Origin: an uncultured Collinsella sp.
GTDB lineage: Bacteria > Actinomycetota > Coriobacteriia > Coriobacteriales > Coriobacteriaceae
DNA length: 32,424 nucleotides
NCBI GenBank assembly: GCA_900546455.1
Contig: URCS01000021.1
Span: 1-32,424 of the forward strand
Direction: 5' to 3'
Shown: positions 16,871 through 25,142 of the stretch, piece by piece
Layout of the letters: every line of letters starts with the position of its first letter
How positions within the stretch are numbered: position 1 is the stretch's first letter
The notes under the pieces: generated by a model
What the model was told of the DNA's origin: nothing
The model's input: only the letters and a program-made list of their open reading frames with translations
Database searches by the model: none
Position numbers and translations under genes: made by a program

Positions 16871-19087
16871 ATGGGTCCTCGCCAACGACAGGGACGCAGT
16901 CGCTCCAAGACGCATGTCCTTCCCATGATCTTGCTCTCGTTTTTGGGCTTTCTGCTTATCGCGAGCGTAGCGTTTGGCATCGGCATGATCGGCAACGTCA
17001 ACCGCTGGCTGTCCGACCTGCCCGACTACACCGACGCCAACGCTTATCTGGTAAGTGAGCCCACCGAAATCGTCGACTGCAACGGTAACAAGATCGCGAG
17101 CTTCTACACTCAAAACCGCAAGTCCATCACCAAGGACCAGGTGTCCCCGTACGTGCTGCAGGGCACTGTCGACGTTGAGGACGAGCGCTTCTACGAGCAT
17201 GGCGGCATCGACCTCTGGGGCATTGCGCGCGCATCGGTGGCAACCCTCACCGGCGGCCACGAGGGCGCATCGACCATCACCCAGCAGCTGGTTCGCAACA
17301 CCATCTTGCAGGAGGAACAATTCGACTCGACCATCGAGCGTAAGGTGCGCGAGGCCTATATCGCCATCAAGATGGAGGATATGTACTCCAAGGACGAGAT
17401 CCTCATGATGTACCTCAACACCATCTACTACGGCCATGGAGCATATGGTATCGAGGCCGCCGCCGAGACCTATCTGTCCAAGACCGCCGCCGACCTCACC
17501 CTGAGCGAGGCCGCGCTGCTCATCGGCCTTCCCAACTCGCCCTCGCAGTACGACCCCACGGTCAATCCCGACTTGGCGCTGTCCCGCCGCAACAAGGTTC
17601 TGGACAACATGCTGCGTCTGGGCCACATCACGCAGGAAGAGCACGATGCCGCACAGGCTGAGCCCATCACGCTTAACGTGACCGAGATTTCGGGCAGCGG
17701 CATCGATGTGTACTCTCAACCCTACTTTGTCTCCTACGTTAAGCAGCTGCTTGAGCAGGAGTTCTCCACCGACGTGCTCTTTAAGGGCGGTCTGACCGTC
17801 AAGACCACCATCGACCCCACCATGCAGCAGGTGGCCGAGGAGGCCGTGCGCGCGCAGCTCGACACGCTTTCGCTCGACGGCCTGGACATGGGCATGGTCG
17901 TCGTTGACCCCAAGACCGGCTACATCAAGTGTATGGTGGGCGGCTACGACTACAACGCCGACGAGAATCACGTGAACCACGCTACGGCAAAGCGCCCTGT
18001 GGGCTCCACGTTTAAGGCCTTTACGCTGGCAACTGCCATCCAAAACGGCATGAACCCCAACGTCACCCTCAACTGCAACTCGCCTCTTACAGCCAAGGGC
18101 ACCACGACCAAGGTGCAAAACTATGCCAACCAGAGCTATGGCAACATCACGCTTAAGCAGGCAACGGCATACTCATCCAACACCGGCTACATTCAGGTGG
18201 CAGAAGCCATCGGCAACAACAAGATCATGTCGCTCGTCAAAAAGCTCGGCATCGATCCCGCCAAGGACAATATCGAGGACGTTCCCGTCATGACGCTCGG
18301 CACCGGGTCCATCTCGCCGCTCGAGATGGCATCGGCCTACGCCACTTTTGCCAACGGCGGCTATTATCGCCAGCCAATCGCCATCACCGAGATCGACTCG
18401 CGTACCGGCTCGGTTCTGTACCAGCACACCGACAATCCCACGCAGGTGCTCACCGAAGGCGAGGCTGCCGCGGTTACCGACGTTCTATCCGGCGTCATGC
18501 AGGGCAGCGGCACGGGTGCCGCCGGCGCGCTGAGCGTCAACCAGCCCTATGCCGGCAAGACGGGCACCACCGACAACACCACCAACCTGTGGTTCTGCGG
18601 CTACACGCCGCAACTGGCATGCGCCCTGTGGACCGGTTATTCCGCAGGCGAGATTCCCATCCAAAAGTACGGTACGGACCTGCTGGGCGACAGCACCAAC
18701 CTGCCCGTCTTTAAAAAGTTCATGAACACCGTTTTGGCCGGAACCGAGCGTGAGGAGTTCGCGACCGGAACGGCCCCCACGTACAAGAACAATAACGTCT
18801 GGAAGTTCTACGGCACAAACAACAAAAAGGAAGACAAAGAGGACAAAGACAAGGAAAAAGAAGAGGAAAAGGAAGAGACCACCACAACCACCACAACGAC
18901 AACCACGACCACTGAAACCCCGGGCGGCAACACCACCGGCGATAGCGGTACGACAGGTGGCGACGGGGGCACGGGTGGCGACGGTGGCACGCCGACGCCG
19001 ACGCCCACGCCCGATCCTACGCCCACGCCCGATCCTACGCCCACGCCCGATCCTACGCCCACGCCCGACCCCTCTACGGGCCAGTAA
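16871..19087 (+). CDS. Class A penicillin-binding protein (PBP1a-like)
   Basis: A 738-residue bifunctional cell-wall synthase. ATG 16871 follows GGAGG at 7 nt. A basic cytoplasmic start (1-16) precedes one membrane anchor (about 17-42). The transglycosylase domain has EDERFYEHGGIDLWGI with E103 as likely catalytic glutamate, and GASTITQQLVRN (132-143). The transpeptidase triad is S379-T-F-K382, S435-S-N437 and K563-T-G565. After about residue 650 comes a low-complexity outside tail: a Lys/Glu/Asp-rich stretch, twelve threonines, Gly/Thr repeats and TPDPTP repeats. Such tails may span the peptidoglycan. It is alone in its transcription unit and closed by a strong terminator. Confidence 0.97.
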   Translation: MGPRQRQGRSRSKTHVLPMILLSFLGFLLIASVAFGIGMIGNVNRWLSDLPDYTDANAYLVSEPTEIVDCNGNKIASFYTQNRKSITKDQVSPYVLQGTVDVEDERFYEHGGIDLWGIARASVATLTGGHEGASTITQQLVRNTILQEEQFDSTIERKVREAYIAIKMEDMYSKDEILMMYLNTIYYGHGAYGIEAAAETYLSKTAADLTLSEAALLIGLPNSPSQYDPTVNPDLALSRRNKVLDNMLRLGHITQEEHDAAQAEPITLNVTEISGSGIDVYSQPYFVSYVKQLLEQEFSTDVLFKGGLTVKTTIDPTMQQVAEEAVRAQLDTLSLDGLDMGMVVVDPKTGYIKCMVGGYDYNADENHVNHATAKRPVGSTFKAFTLATAIQNGMNPNVTLNCNSPLTAKGTTTKVQNYANQSYGNITLKQATAYSSNTGYIQVAEAIGNNKIMSLVKKLGIDPAKDNIEDVPVMTLGTGSISPLEMASAYATFANGGYYRQPIAITEIDSRTGSVLYQHTDNPTQVLTEGEAAAVTDVLSGVMQGSGTGAAGALSVNQPYAGKTGTTDNTTNLWFCGYTPQLACALWTGYSAGEIPIQKYGTDLLGDSTNLPVFKKFMNTVLAGTEREEFATGTAPTYKNNNVWKFYGTNNKKEDKEDKDKEKEEEKEETTTTTTTTTTTTETPGGNTTGDSGTTGGDGGTGGDGGTPTPTPTPDPTPTPDPTPTPDPTPTPDPSTGQ
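19010..19063 (+). repeat. Three tandem 18-bp repeats in the PBP tail
   Basis: The unit CCCGATCCTACGCCCACG is repeated three times without change and continues into a diverged fourth copy, encoding PDPTPT. Identical copies suggest recent expansion or contraction by slippage, so length may vary among strains. Confidence 0.9.
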
Positions 19088-19111
19088 GCGCAAAGGACGA
19101 CTGACACCAAG

Positions 19112-19152
19112 GCGCCCGAGCAGCACGTACGCTGCTCGGGCGCTTCTTTATT
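19112..19152 (+). terminator. Intrinsic terminator of the PBP gene
   Basis: GCGCCCGAGCAGC and GCTGCTCGGGCGC form a perfect 13-bp stem with a 6-nt loop, followed by TTCTTTATT. Confidence 0.92.
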
Positions 19153-19215
19153 CCGGCAGATGCCACAAGATGCCACGACGGCCCCAGCTGCAGGACCGAT
19201 AGGGCAACAGGTGCC

Positions 19216-19250
19216 GGCATGCAAAAAGGGCGCCGACCTTCGTCAACGCC
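19216..19250 (-). terminator. Intrinsic terminator of argR
   Basis: On the minus strand GGGCG and CGCCC, with inner GAC/GTC, form a stem followed by TTTTT. It faces the PBP terminator in the convergent gap. A 9-mer CCGGCAGAT at 19153-19161, identical to an arm of foldback element C, lies between them. Confidence 0.75.
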
Positions 19251-19302
19251 CTCGGCAATTACCTATAGCAACAATCGGCGCAGTAGCAGTGCCGCTACTC
19301 CC

Positions 19303-19740
19303 CTACTTGCGAGAGTTACTCAGCTTGTTGATGAGCGCCTCAAGGCGCTCGCCGTCCTCGGCCGTCTGCGCAATAACCAAGATCGTGTCGTTGCCGGCAA
19401 GCGAGCCGAGCACGTCGGGCAGCTCCGCAGCATCGACAGCTGCGGCAATACCAGAAGCCGTACCGGGCTGTGCCTTAATCATAACCAGATTATCGGTGCG
19501 CAGTACGCCGGTAACCAACTCGGAAACCATGCGCTGCAGATGCAGGTCCTCGGCAAGGACGTAGATGCCCTCGGGGAGCTTACGCAGTCCCATGTCCGCG
19601 ATATCGCGCGAAACGGTCGCCTGCGTGCAATCGAAGCCCATGGCGCGAAGCTCGTCTACCAAAACGCGCTGCGTGCGTACGTCCTTATTGCGAACAATAT
19701 CTCTAATGGCATCCTGGCGCCCATTGCGTTTTTTGGCCAT
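19303..19740 (-). CDS. argR: Arginine repressor
   Basis: A 145-residue ArgR/AhrC regulator, the usual length. ATG 19740 (MAKKRNGRQDAIR) is preferred to the upstream frame start because GAGG lies 6 nt before it. The N-terminal winged helix carries the recognition region CTQATVSRDIADMGLRKLPEG. The C-terminal hexamerisation and arginine-binding domain has QPGTASGIAAAVDAAELPDVLGSLAGNDTILVIAQT. It would repress arginine biosynthesis or activate catabolism when arginine is abundant. No arginine genes are in the window. The upstream AT-rich gap holds candidate operators, consistent with self-regulation. Confidence 0.95.
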   Translation of the reverse strand: MAKKRNGRQDAIRDIVRNKDVRTQRVLVDELRAMGFDCTQATVSRDIADMGLRKLPEGIYVLAEDLHLQRMVSELVTGVLRTDNLVMIKAQPGTASGIAAAVDAAELPDVLGSLAGNDTILVIAQTAEDGERLEALINKLSNSRK

Positions 19741-19770
19741 ACAAAACCTCACTCCAAAAGATGGTGGAGA

Positions 19771-19863
19771 CAATCACTTAGTGATTGAATAGTTTAGCGC
19801 TATTTGAAGGTTTTAGTGAATAAGAACGCATTTCGAAACAATTCCATGCAATTTATTTCGAAA
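19771..19863 (-). promoter_or_regulatory. AT-rich promoter/operator region of argR
   Basis: This stretch is markedly AT-rich compared with its surroundings. It contains a perfect 17-bp palindrome CAATCACTtAGTGATTG (19771-19787), an ARG-box-like TGAATAAGAACGCA (19817-19830) and two copies of TTTCGAAA (19831-19838 and 19856-19863). The ArgR consensus in other bacteria is an 18-bp palindrome close to TGAATAAAAATTCA. The match is partial, and the promoter hexamers themselves are not clear. Confidence 0.5.
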
Positions 19864-19872
19864 ATCACGCTA

Positions 19873-20949
19873 CTAGACAGTCCTGGCGCCCGAACGGTTG
19901 AAAAAGGCCGCCAGATGCGTATACAACGCACACCGCGTGGGCTTGGCGCTGGCTATCGAACCATAGAACAGCCCTAGGCCACGATGATTGCCCTTAAGGG
20001 CCGCAACCATCTGACGGGTACGCTGTGCTTCGAGCATATCATGCAAACGGGCAGAACGCTCTATTGAAGACACCCCATGGGGGCTCAGACACAAATTTTC
20101 GATGCAGGCGACCAGACCGGCGTAGTAATACCGCTGGCAGACCAGTTTCAACTGATCGCTACCGCCCGCGACGGCAAGCGAGTCGACAAGCCTGTCGAGC
20201 GCCCCGATATCATCAGAAAGCCTGGCAAACATCGTGGGGTCAAACGTCTCCCTAATCGACGGCGCCACTGCGTGAAAACGGGCACGACCACATCCCGAAA
20301 CGCGCTTTGCCTGCGAAAGCGCGAACGTCAAAAAAGACACCGTGCGAAATGCATCGCCATGCGCAAGGCACGCCTCAAAGAGGGTGCGATCATACAGCAC
20401 ACCAGAGGCCTGTCGGATTAAACCACTGGAAACCAATTGTGTCAGGCAAGCCGCCTGGTCCTCGTCGCCAGAAACAGATGTCGCGTCCAAAACTCGGGAA
20501 TGACGCTCGCGGTGAACATCGTAGCGATCGAGCGAAACAGAGGGAAACACGATGTCAGCCGAATCGTCGCAGGAGCTTTCGACCATCTGCGAAAGGGACT
20601 GCGGCGCAAACCACTCATTGGCATTCATCGCAATGATCTGGGAGCCGCGCGAAGCCGCAAAGCCGGCACGCAGGCAGGCGCCAGGCGCTGGGTCCTCAGC
20701 ATCAATCAAATCAATATGAATGTCTCTGCCGGCAGCAACTTCGAGCGAATGGTGCACACCAGCTACCACACCGCGGCAAACGACGACAATTTGCAAATCG
20801 TAGAGGTCTTGGTTCTGGACACTCTCGAGAGCGCGCATCGCATAGCTGGGCGAACCCTCAACAATCAGGATCACCGAAAGTCGCGGATGCGAACCACGTC
20901 GAACCAAGTTTTCCGTCCTCTCGACAGCTAGTAACAAACTGCCGTTCAT
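19873..20949 (-). CDS. Glycosyltransferase family 2-like protein, probably degenerate active site
   Basis: About 358 residues from ATG 20949 (MNGSLLLAVERTENLV); the upstream frame to 21039 looks non-coding, and the binding site is weak (GGGGTG). Residues 23-75 (PRLSVILIVEGSPSYAMRALESVQNQDLYDLQIVVV) match the N-terminal nucleotide-binding strand-helix of GT-A family 2 enzymes. GFAASRGSQIIAMNANEWFAPQSL (about 96-119) matches the place where the metal-binding DxD normally occurs. Here it reads NAN-E, so sugar transfer may be lost or altered. The remaining 230 residues have no motif I recognise. No membrane segment or signal peptide is seen. It lies between argR and truA, with 119 bp to truA, and no cell-envelope genes are adjacent. 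Confidence 0.65.
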   Translation of the reverse strand: MNGSLLLAVERTENLVRRGSHPRLSVILIVEGSPSYAMRALESVQNQDLYDLQIVVVCRGVVAGVHHSLEVAAGRDIHIDLIDAEDPAPGACLRAGFAASRGSQIIAMNANEWFAPQSLSQMVESSCDDSADIVFPSVSLDRYDVHRERHSRVLDATSVSGDEDQAACLTQLVSSGLIRQASGVLYDRTLFEACLAHGDAFRTVSFLTFALSQAKRVSGCGRARFHAVAPSIRETFDPTMFARLSDDIGALDRLVDSLAVAGGSDQLKLVCQRYYYAGLVACIENLCLSPHGVSSIERSARLHDMLEAQRTRQMVAALKGNHRGLGLFYGSIASAKPTRCALYTHLAAFFNRSGARTV

Positions 20950-21068
20950 GGTACACCCCGTCAATTTATGCGGGCGGTCGCCCGTCGCGATGCACGTCAA
21001 GAACAGATGTTGCACACGCCCCGCCCACAGGCACCGCACACAAAGATTGCCGTCAGGCAGTCACTTCC

Positions 21069-21893
21069 CTAATCGAGCACCACAAGCTCAGTTGGGTCGT
21101 AGTCCACGCCCATAAAGGTAAGACCGCATGCAGGCGCCGTAGGACCAGCAACGGAGCGATCGCAGGCATCAATTACCTCGCGCATCCACTCGGGATCGCG
21201 GCGATGCATGCCGATCTCGACGAGGGTGCCCACAATGGTTCGCACCATCGAATGTAAAAACGCGTTGCCCTCGATGGTAAACGTGAGGATGTCCTCGCCA
21301 AAGGCGACCTCATGACCAAACTCGGCACGCATTACACAACGGTGCGTAGGCTTTCCCACGGCAGAGGCGACCTTGCAAAAGCTCTTAAAGTCCTGCTCGC
21401 CCAAAAGCGCAGGGCAAGCGGCCGCCATCGCATCGACGTCGAGGGGATAGCGATGCCACCACACAGCACCGCGTGACAGCACAGGTCGCGCGTCACGGTC
21501 GGCAATACGATAGGTGTACGTGCGAGAACGCGCGTCAAAGCGCGCAGAAAAGCCCTTACGCGCCTTGTAGACCTCGTTGATGGCAATATCTTTGGGCAGC
21601 AGGGCATCCATAGCCCTCAGCCATCTACGGCGCGTACACGCGAGCTCAGCGTCCGTGACGGGCACGCTGATGTATTGGGCCACCGCATGCACGCCGGCAT
21701 CGGTACGCCCCGCGCACGTCAGATCGATTGGGCGACGCAGCAACGTCTCGATTGCACGGCGTAACTCGCCCGCAACCGTCGTCTGGCCCGGCTGCTCGGC
21801 AAATCCGCTATAGGAGGAGCCGTCATAGGCCACACGAAATACAAGGGTGGCGTCAAGCTCGGGGGTCGAATCGGAATCAGACGGCGCAGTCAT
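21069..21893 (-). CDS. truA: tRNA pseudouridine(38-40) synthase
   Basis: A 274-residue TruA that isomerises uridines 38-40 of the tRNA anticodon arm. ATG 21893 (MTAPSDSDSTPELD) with GGGAG upstream is chosen; a TTG 15 bp earlier would overlap that site. The catalytic aspartate lies in LTCAGRTDAGVHAVAQ, preceded by FRVAYDGSSYSGFAEQPGQTTV. FDARSRTYTYRI and GNAFLHSMVRTIVGTLVEIG are further family blocks. An extra 15 residues at the N-terminus are variable. It follows rplQ, the usual order, but a strong terminator stands 35 bp before its start, so most alpha-operon transcripts should stop before truA. Confidence 0.97.
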   Translation of the reverse strand: MTAPSDSDSTPELDATLVFRVAYDGSSYSGFAEQPGQTTVAGELRRAIETLLRRPIDLTCAGRTDAGVHAVAQYISVPVTDAELACTRRRWLRAMDALLPKDIAINEVYKARKGFSARFDARSRTYTYRIADRDARPVLSRGAVWWHRYPLDVDAMAAACPALLGEQDFKSFCKVASAVGKPTHRCVMRAEFGHEVAFGEDILTFTIEGNAFLHSMVRTIVGTLVEIGMHRRDPEWMREVIDACDRSVAGPTAPACGLTFMGVDYDPTELVVLD

Positions 21894-21927
21894 GGGCGCT
21901 CCCAACAAACTAGCAACGGTATTGCGA

Positions 21928-21959
21928 CAAAAAAAGAGGGGTACGCGAACGTACCCCTC
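21928..21959 (-). terminator. Intrinsic terminator after rplQ
   Basis: GAGGGGTACG and CGTACCCCTC form a perfect 10-bp stem with a TTCG loop on the minus strand, followed by seven T residues. It closes the spc/alpha operon and lies just ahead of truA. Confidence 0.95.
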
Positions 21960-21985
21960 GAATATAGCCTATGCAGACAGAAAGT

Positions 21986-22453
21986 CTACTCAGCGGTCTC
22001 CTCAGCAGGAGCCTCCTCGACAGCCTCGACCTTCTTGGGAGCAGCGGCCTTCTTGGGGGCCGGAGCAGCCTTCTTGGCCTTAGGCGTGCAAGGCTCGGTG
22101 ACGAGCTCCATGATAACGATAGGAGCGTTGTCGCCCTTACGGTTACCGAGCTTCATGATGCGGGTGTAACCGCCGTTGCGGTCCTGCCACATGCCCTGAG
22201 CGGCCTTGTCGAAAATCTCGGCAACGAGCTGCTTATCACCGAGCTTGGCGATAGCCAGACGACGAGAGTGCAGGTCGCCCTTCTTGGCCCAGGTGATGAT
22301 CGGGTCGACGACCGAACGCAGCGCCTTAGCGCGGGTCTCGGTGGTCTTGATGCGGTCGTTCTCGAAGAGGGCCTTAGCAAGGCTCTTCTTCATGGCCTTG
22401 GTGTGGCTCGCATCGGTGCCGAGCTTCAGGCCCTTCTTAACGTTGTGACGCAT
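21986..22453 (-). CDS. rplQ: 50S ribosomal protein L17 with Lys/Ala/Glu tail
   Basis: A 155-residue L17. Residues 1-118 contain the family blocks MRHNVKKGLKLGTDASHTKAMKKSLAKAL, TTETRAKALRSVVDPIITWAKKGD and GGYTRIMKLGNRKGDNAPIVIMEL. After that a 35-residue tail rich in Lys, Ala, Pro and Glu (KKAAPAPKKAAAPKKVEAVEEAPAEE) extends beyond the usual 115-125 residues. Tails on L17 also occur in other actinobacteria. It is the last gene of the alpha operon, 30 bp after rpoA. Confidence 0.98.
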   Translation of the reverse strand: MRHNVKKGLKLGTDASHTKAMKKSLAKALFENDRIKTTETRAKALRSVVDPIITWAKKGDLHSRRLAIAKLGDKQLVAEIFDKAAQGMWQDRNGGYTRIMKLGNRKGDNAPIVIMELVTEPCTPKAKKAAPAPKKAAAPKKVEAVEEAPAEETAE

Positions 22454-22483
22454 GGTCTAGTTTCTCCTCAAATATGCGAAGCA

Positions 22484-23425
22484 TTAAGCCTTCAGGCTCA
22501 GGCCCATGGACTCAAGCTTGTCCTTCACTTCCTCGATCGACTTAACACCGAAGTTACGGATGTTGAGCAGATCGTTCTCCGAGAACTCAACGAGCTGACG
22601 GACCGAGTGAATGCTGGCGCGCTTAAGGCAGTTGTAGGAACGGACGGAAAGGTCCAGATCCTCGATCTGCTTGTCCAGCTCGGCGTTGTCGTTGGTGACC
22701 TCGGGAGCGAAGATCGAAGCCTCCTCCTCGACCTCGGGGGTCTCGGCAAGGTTCATAAAGGCGGCCATATGCTGGTTGATGATATTGGCAGCCTGGACCA
22801 CGGCGTCGCGCGGGGCGATGGAGCCGTTGGTCTCGATCTCGAGGACAAGGCGGTCGTAGTCGGTGTGCTGACCGACACGGCAAGCCTCAACGAGCTTGGC
22901 GCAACGGGAAACCGGCGAGTACAGCGAGTCGACGTGGATCACACCGATGGGATCGTTGTCGCGCTTGTTGGCCTCGCCAGAGACATAGCCGCGGCCATAG
23001 CCGATGCGCATGCTCATGGTGAGATGGCCACCCTCGGTGAGCGTAGCGATGTGCTGCTCGGGGTTGACCAGCTCAAACTCGGACGGAATAAAGAAGTCCG
23101 CACCGGTGACCTCGCAAGGGCCGTCAACCGAGATGGTGGCGGTTGCCTCGTCGGTCGTGCCGAGAGCCCTGAAGACAAGACCCTTGACATTCAGGACGAT
23201 ATCGGTGACATCCTCGACCATGTTAGGGATGGTCATGAACTCGTGCTGCGCACCATCGATCTGAATGGCCTCGACGGCGGCACCCTCGAGCGAGGACAGA
23301 AGAACACGACGAAGCGAGTTGCCCAGCGTATCGCCGTAGCCGCGCTCGAGCGGCTCGACGGAGACACGAGCAGAGGTCTCGTTGATCTCTTCGACCTGAA
23401 CCTGAGGCCTAATGAATTCTGACAT
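22484..23425 (-). CDS. rpoA: DNA-directed RNA polymerase subunit alpha
   Basis: A 313-residue alpha subunit, which nucleates RNA polymerase assembly. The N-terminal domain contains ERGYGDTLGNSLRRVLLSSLEGAAV and RIGYGRGYV. After an acidic linker (PEVEEEASIFAPEV) the C-terminal domain IEDLDLSVRSYNCLKRASIHSVRQLVEFSENDLLNIRNFGVKSIEEV contains the arginine and asparagine used for UP-element and activator contact. Length is standard. It lies between rpsD and rplQ as in most bacteria. Confidence 0.99.
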   Translation of the reverse strand: MSEFIRPQVQVEEINETSARVSVEPLERGYGDTLGNSLRRVLLSSLEGAAVEAIQIDGAQHEFMTIPNMVEDVTDIVLNVKGLVFRALGTTDEATATISVDGPCEVTGADFFIPSEFELVNPEQHIATLTEGGHLTMSMRIGYGRGYVSGEANKRDNDPIGVIHVDSLYSPVSRCAKLVEACRVGQHTDYDRLVLEIETNGSIAPRDAVVQAANIINQHMAAFMNLAETPEVEEEASIFAPEVTNDNAELDKQIEDLDLSVRSYNCLKRASIHSVRQLVEFSENDLLNIRNFGVKSIEEVKDKLESMGLSLKA

Positions 23426-23457
23426 GTATTACCTCCAGCCTCAGCAGCCCGGATGGA

Positions 23458-24054
23458 CTACTTAGAGTAGAGCTCGACGATGAGCTGCTCGTTGATATCA
23501 CCGCTGATCTGCTCACGCGTCGGCAGAGCGAGCACGTTACCAGACAGCTTCTCGATATCGACCTCGAGCCAGCCAGGGACCTCAAAGCGCTCGGAGGAAA
23601 TCAGGGCCTCCTTGATGGGGAGGAGGTCACGGAACTTCTCGCCGACAGCGACGACGTCGCCGGCCTTGACGCGGTAGGACGGGATGTCCACGCGCTTGCC
23701 GTTCACGGTGAAGTGACCGTGACGGACGGACTGACGAGCCTCTTTGCGGGTGCGGGCGAAGCCGAGACGGAAGACGACGTTGTCGAGGCGAGACTCAAGG
23801 ATAATCATGAGGTTCTCACCGGTGACGCCGTTCATCTTACGGGCCTTGTTGAAGTAGCCGTGGAACTGCTTCTCCAGAACGCCATAGATGAACTTGACCT
23901 TCTGCTTCTCACGCAGCTGCATGCCGTACTCAGATTCCTTGCGACGGCGCTTGGGCTGACGGATAGATTCCTTCTTGGTGCTGTAACCGAGCTCAGCGGG
24001 ATCGATCCCGAGCTGACGGCAGCGCTTAAGAACAGGAGTCCTGTCGATTGCCAT
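23458..24054 (-). CDS. rpsD: 30S ribosomal protein S4
   Basis: A 198-residue primary 16S rRNA-binding protein. It contains the S4 domain (RLDNVVFRLGFARTRKEARQSVRHGHFTVNGKRVDIPSYRVKAGD, about 90-135). The N-terminal zinc cysteines of the C+ form are absent (only one Cys near residue 12), so this is the zinc-free form. S4 is the translational repressor of the alpha operon in E. coli; no matching pseudoknot was checked here. Confidence 0.98.
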   Translation of the reverse strand: MAIDRTPVLKRCRQLGIDPAELGYSTKKESIRQPKRRRKESEYGMQLREKQKVKFIYGVLEKQFHGYFNKARKMNGVTGENLMIILESRLDNVVFRLGFARTRKEARQSVRHGHFTVNGKRVDIPSYRVKAGDVVAVGEKFRDLLPIKEALISSERFEVPGWLEVDIEKLSGNVLALPTREQISGDINEQLIVELYSK

Positions 24055-24073
24055 ATTGATACGATCCTTTCAG

Positions 24074-24478
24074 TTACACGCGGCGACGCTTCTTGGGGCG
24101 GCAGCCGTTGTGCGGAATGGGGGTCTTGTCCTGGATGCTCGAGACCTCGAGGCCAGCAGCCTGGAGGGAGCGGATGGCGGTCTCACGACCGGAGCCGGGG
24201 CCCTTGACGAAGACGGAAACCTTCTTCATGCCGTGCTCCATGGCCTGCTTGGCAGCAGCCTCGGCAGCCATCTGGGCAGCGAACGGCGTGGACTTACGGG
24301 AGCCCTTGAAGCCCACCTGGCCAGCCGACTTCCAGGAAATGACGTTGCCCTGGGGATCGGTGATCGAAACGATCGTGTTGTTGAACGTAGAACGAATGTG
24401 AGCCTGGCCCACGGAAATGTTCTTACGGTCCGCGCGCTTCAGACGGGCAGCGCGAACGTTCTTCTTAGCAGTAGCCAT
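24074..24478 (-). CDS. rpsK: 30S ribosomal protein S11
   Basis: A 134-residue platform protein of the small subunit. Typical blocks are AHIRSTFNNTIVSITDPQGNVISWKSAG, GFKGSRKSTPFAAQMAAEAAAK and the C-terminal DKTPIPHNGCRPKKRRRV. It lies 14 bp after rpsM and 19 bp before rpsD within the alpha operon. Confidence 0.99.
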   Translation of the reverse strand: MATAKKNVRAARLKRADRKNISVGQAHIRSTFNNTIVSITDPQGNVISWKSAGQVGFKGSRKSTPFAAQMAAEAAAKQAMEHGMKKVSVFVKGPGSGRETAIRSLQAAGLEVSSIQDKTPIPHNGCRPKKRRRV

Positions 24479-24492
24479 CTATCTAGCGCTCC

Positions 24493-24867
24493 TTATTTCT
24501 TCTTCTTAGCACCGATCTGACGCTTCGGGCCCTTGCGGGTACGAGCGTTAGTGTGGGTGCGCTGGCCGCGGACCGGGAGGCCCTTGCGGTGACGAAGGCC
24601 GCGGTTGCAGCCGATGTCCATAAGGCGCTTGACGTTCTGGTTGCGCTCACGGCGGAGGTCGCCCTCAACCATGATCTGATTCTTATCGATATAATCGCGG
24701 ATGGCGTTAACCTCATCCTCGGTGAGGTCCTTAACGCGCGTGTCCACGTTAACGTTGCACTCGACGCAAATCTTCGTCGCAGTGGTGCGGCCGATGCCGT
24801 AAATGTAGGTCAGACCGATCTCAACGCGCTTCTCACGCGGGAGGTCGACACCATTAATACGGGCCAA
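24493..24867 (-). CDS. rpsM: 30S ribosomal protein S13 (TTG start)
   Basis: A 124-residue head protein that contacts P-site tRNA and the large subunit. It starts MARINGVDLPREKRVEIGLTYIYGIGRTTA and has RHRKGLPVRGQRTHTNARTRKGP near the basic C-terminus. The start codon is TTG at 24867, supported by GAGGAG 6 nt upstream and by the family's conserved MARI- start. No ATG is suitably placed. Confidence 0.98.
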   Translation of the reverse strand: MARINGVDLPREKRVEIGLTYIYGIGRTTATKICVECNVNVDTRVKDLTEDEVNAIRDYIDKNQIMVEGDLRRERNQNVKRLMDIGCNRGLRHRKGLPVRGQRTHTNARTRKGPKRQIGAKKKK

Positions 24868-24881
24868 CGTAGTCTCCTCTC

Positions 24882-24995
24882 TTAACCCTGACGCTGCTTA
24901 TGACGGGGGTTCTCGCAAATGACGAGGACCTTGCCGTGGCGCCTAATGATTTTGCACTTATCGCACATCTTCTTGACCGAAGGACGTACCTTCAT
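24882..24995 (-). CDS. rpmJ: 50S ribosomal protein L36
   Basis: A 37-residue protein beginning MKVRPSVKKMCDKCKIIRR and ending VICENPRHKQRQG. The zinc ligands C11, C14, C27 and H32 are all present, so it is the zinc-binding (C+) form. ATG 24995 has GAAAGGAAG upstream. It sits between infA and rpsM, the usual order. Confidence 0.98.
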   Translation of the reverse strand: MKVRPSVKKMCDKCKIIRRHGKVLVICENPRHKQRQG

Positions 24996-25044
24996 CGTTC
25001 TTCCTTTCGGTAGCGCTCAAACTACTTCCCTACTATCTACTCGC

Positions 25045-25120
25045 CCAGCCGCAGGCGTTTAAAACTATGGCTGGTCTTCACACGCAAACCGACCGTAGGT
25101 TGAGCTAAGCCTGCAGTCGG
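25045..25120 (-). promoter_or_regulatory. Two inverted repeats in the infA-rpmJ gap
   Basis: The 147-bp gap is unusually long for this operon. CCAGCC/GGCTGG (25045-25050 with 25069-25074) and CCGAC/GTCGG (25089-25093 with 25116-25120) can each form a hairpin. Neither has a T-run. They may affect mRNA processing or regulate the distal genes. Confidence 0.35.
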
Positions 25121-25142
25121 AAAAGAGCGTGTATGCGTGTCG

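Noticed and set aside
18999..19080. CRISPR-like array from the regular repeats.
   Set aside because: The 18-bp units are directly adjacent without spacers, in frame, and encode a Pro/Thr-rich protein tail.
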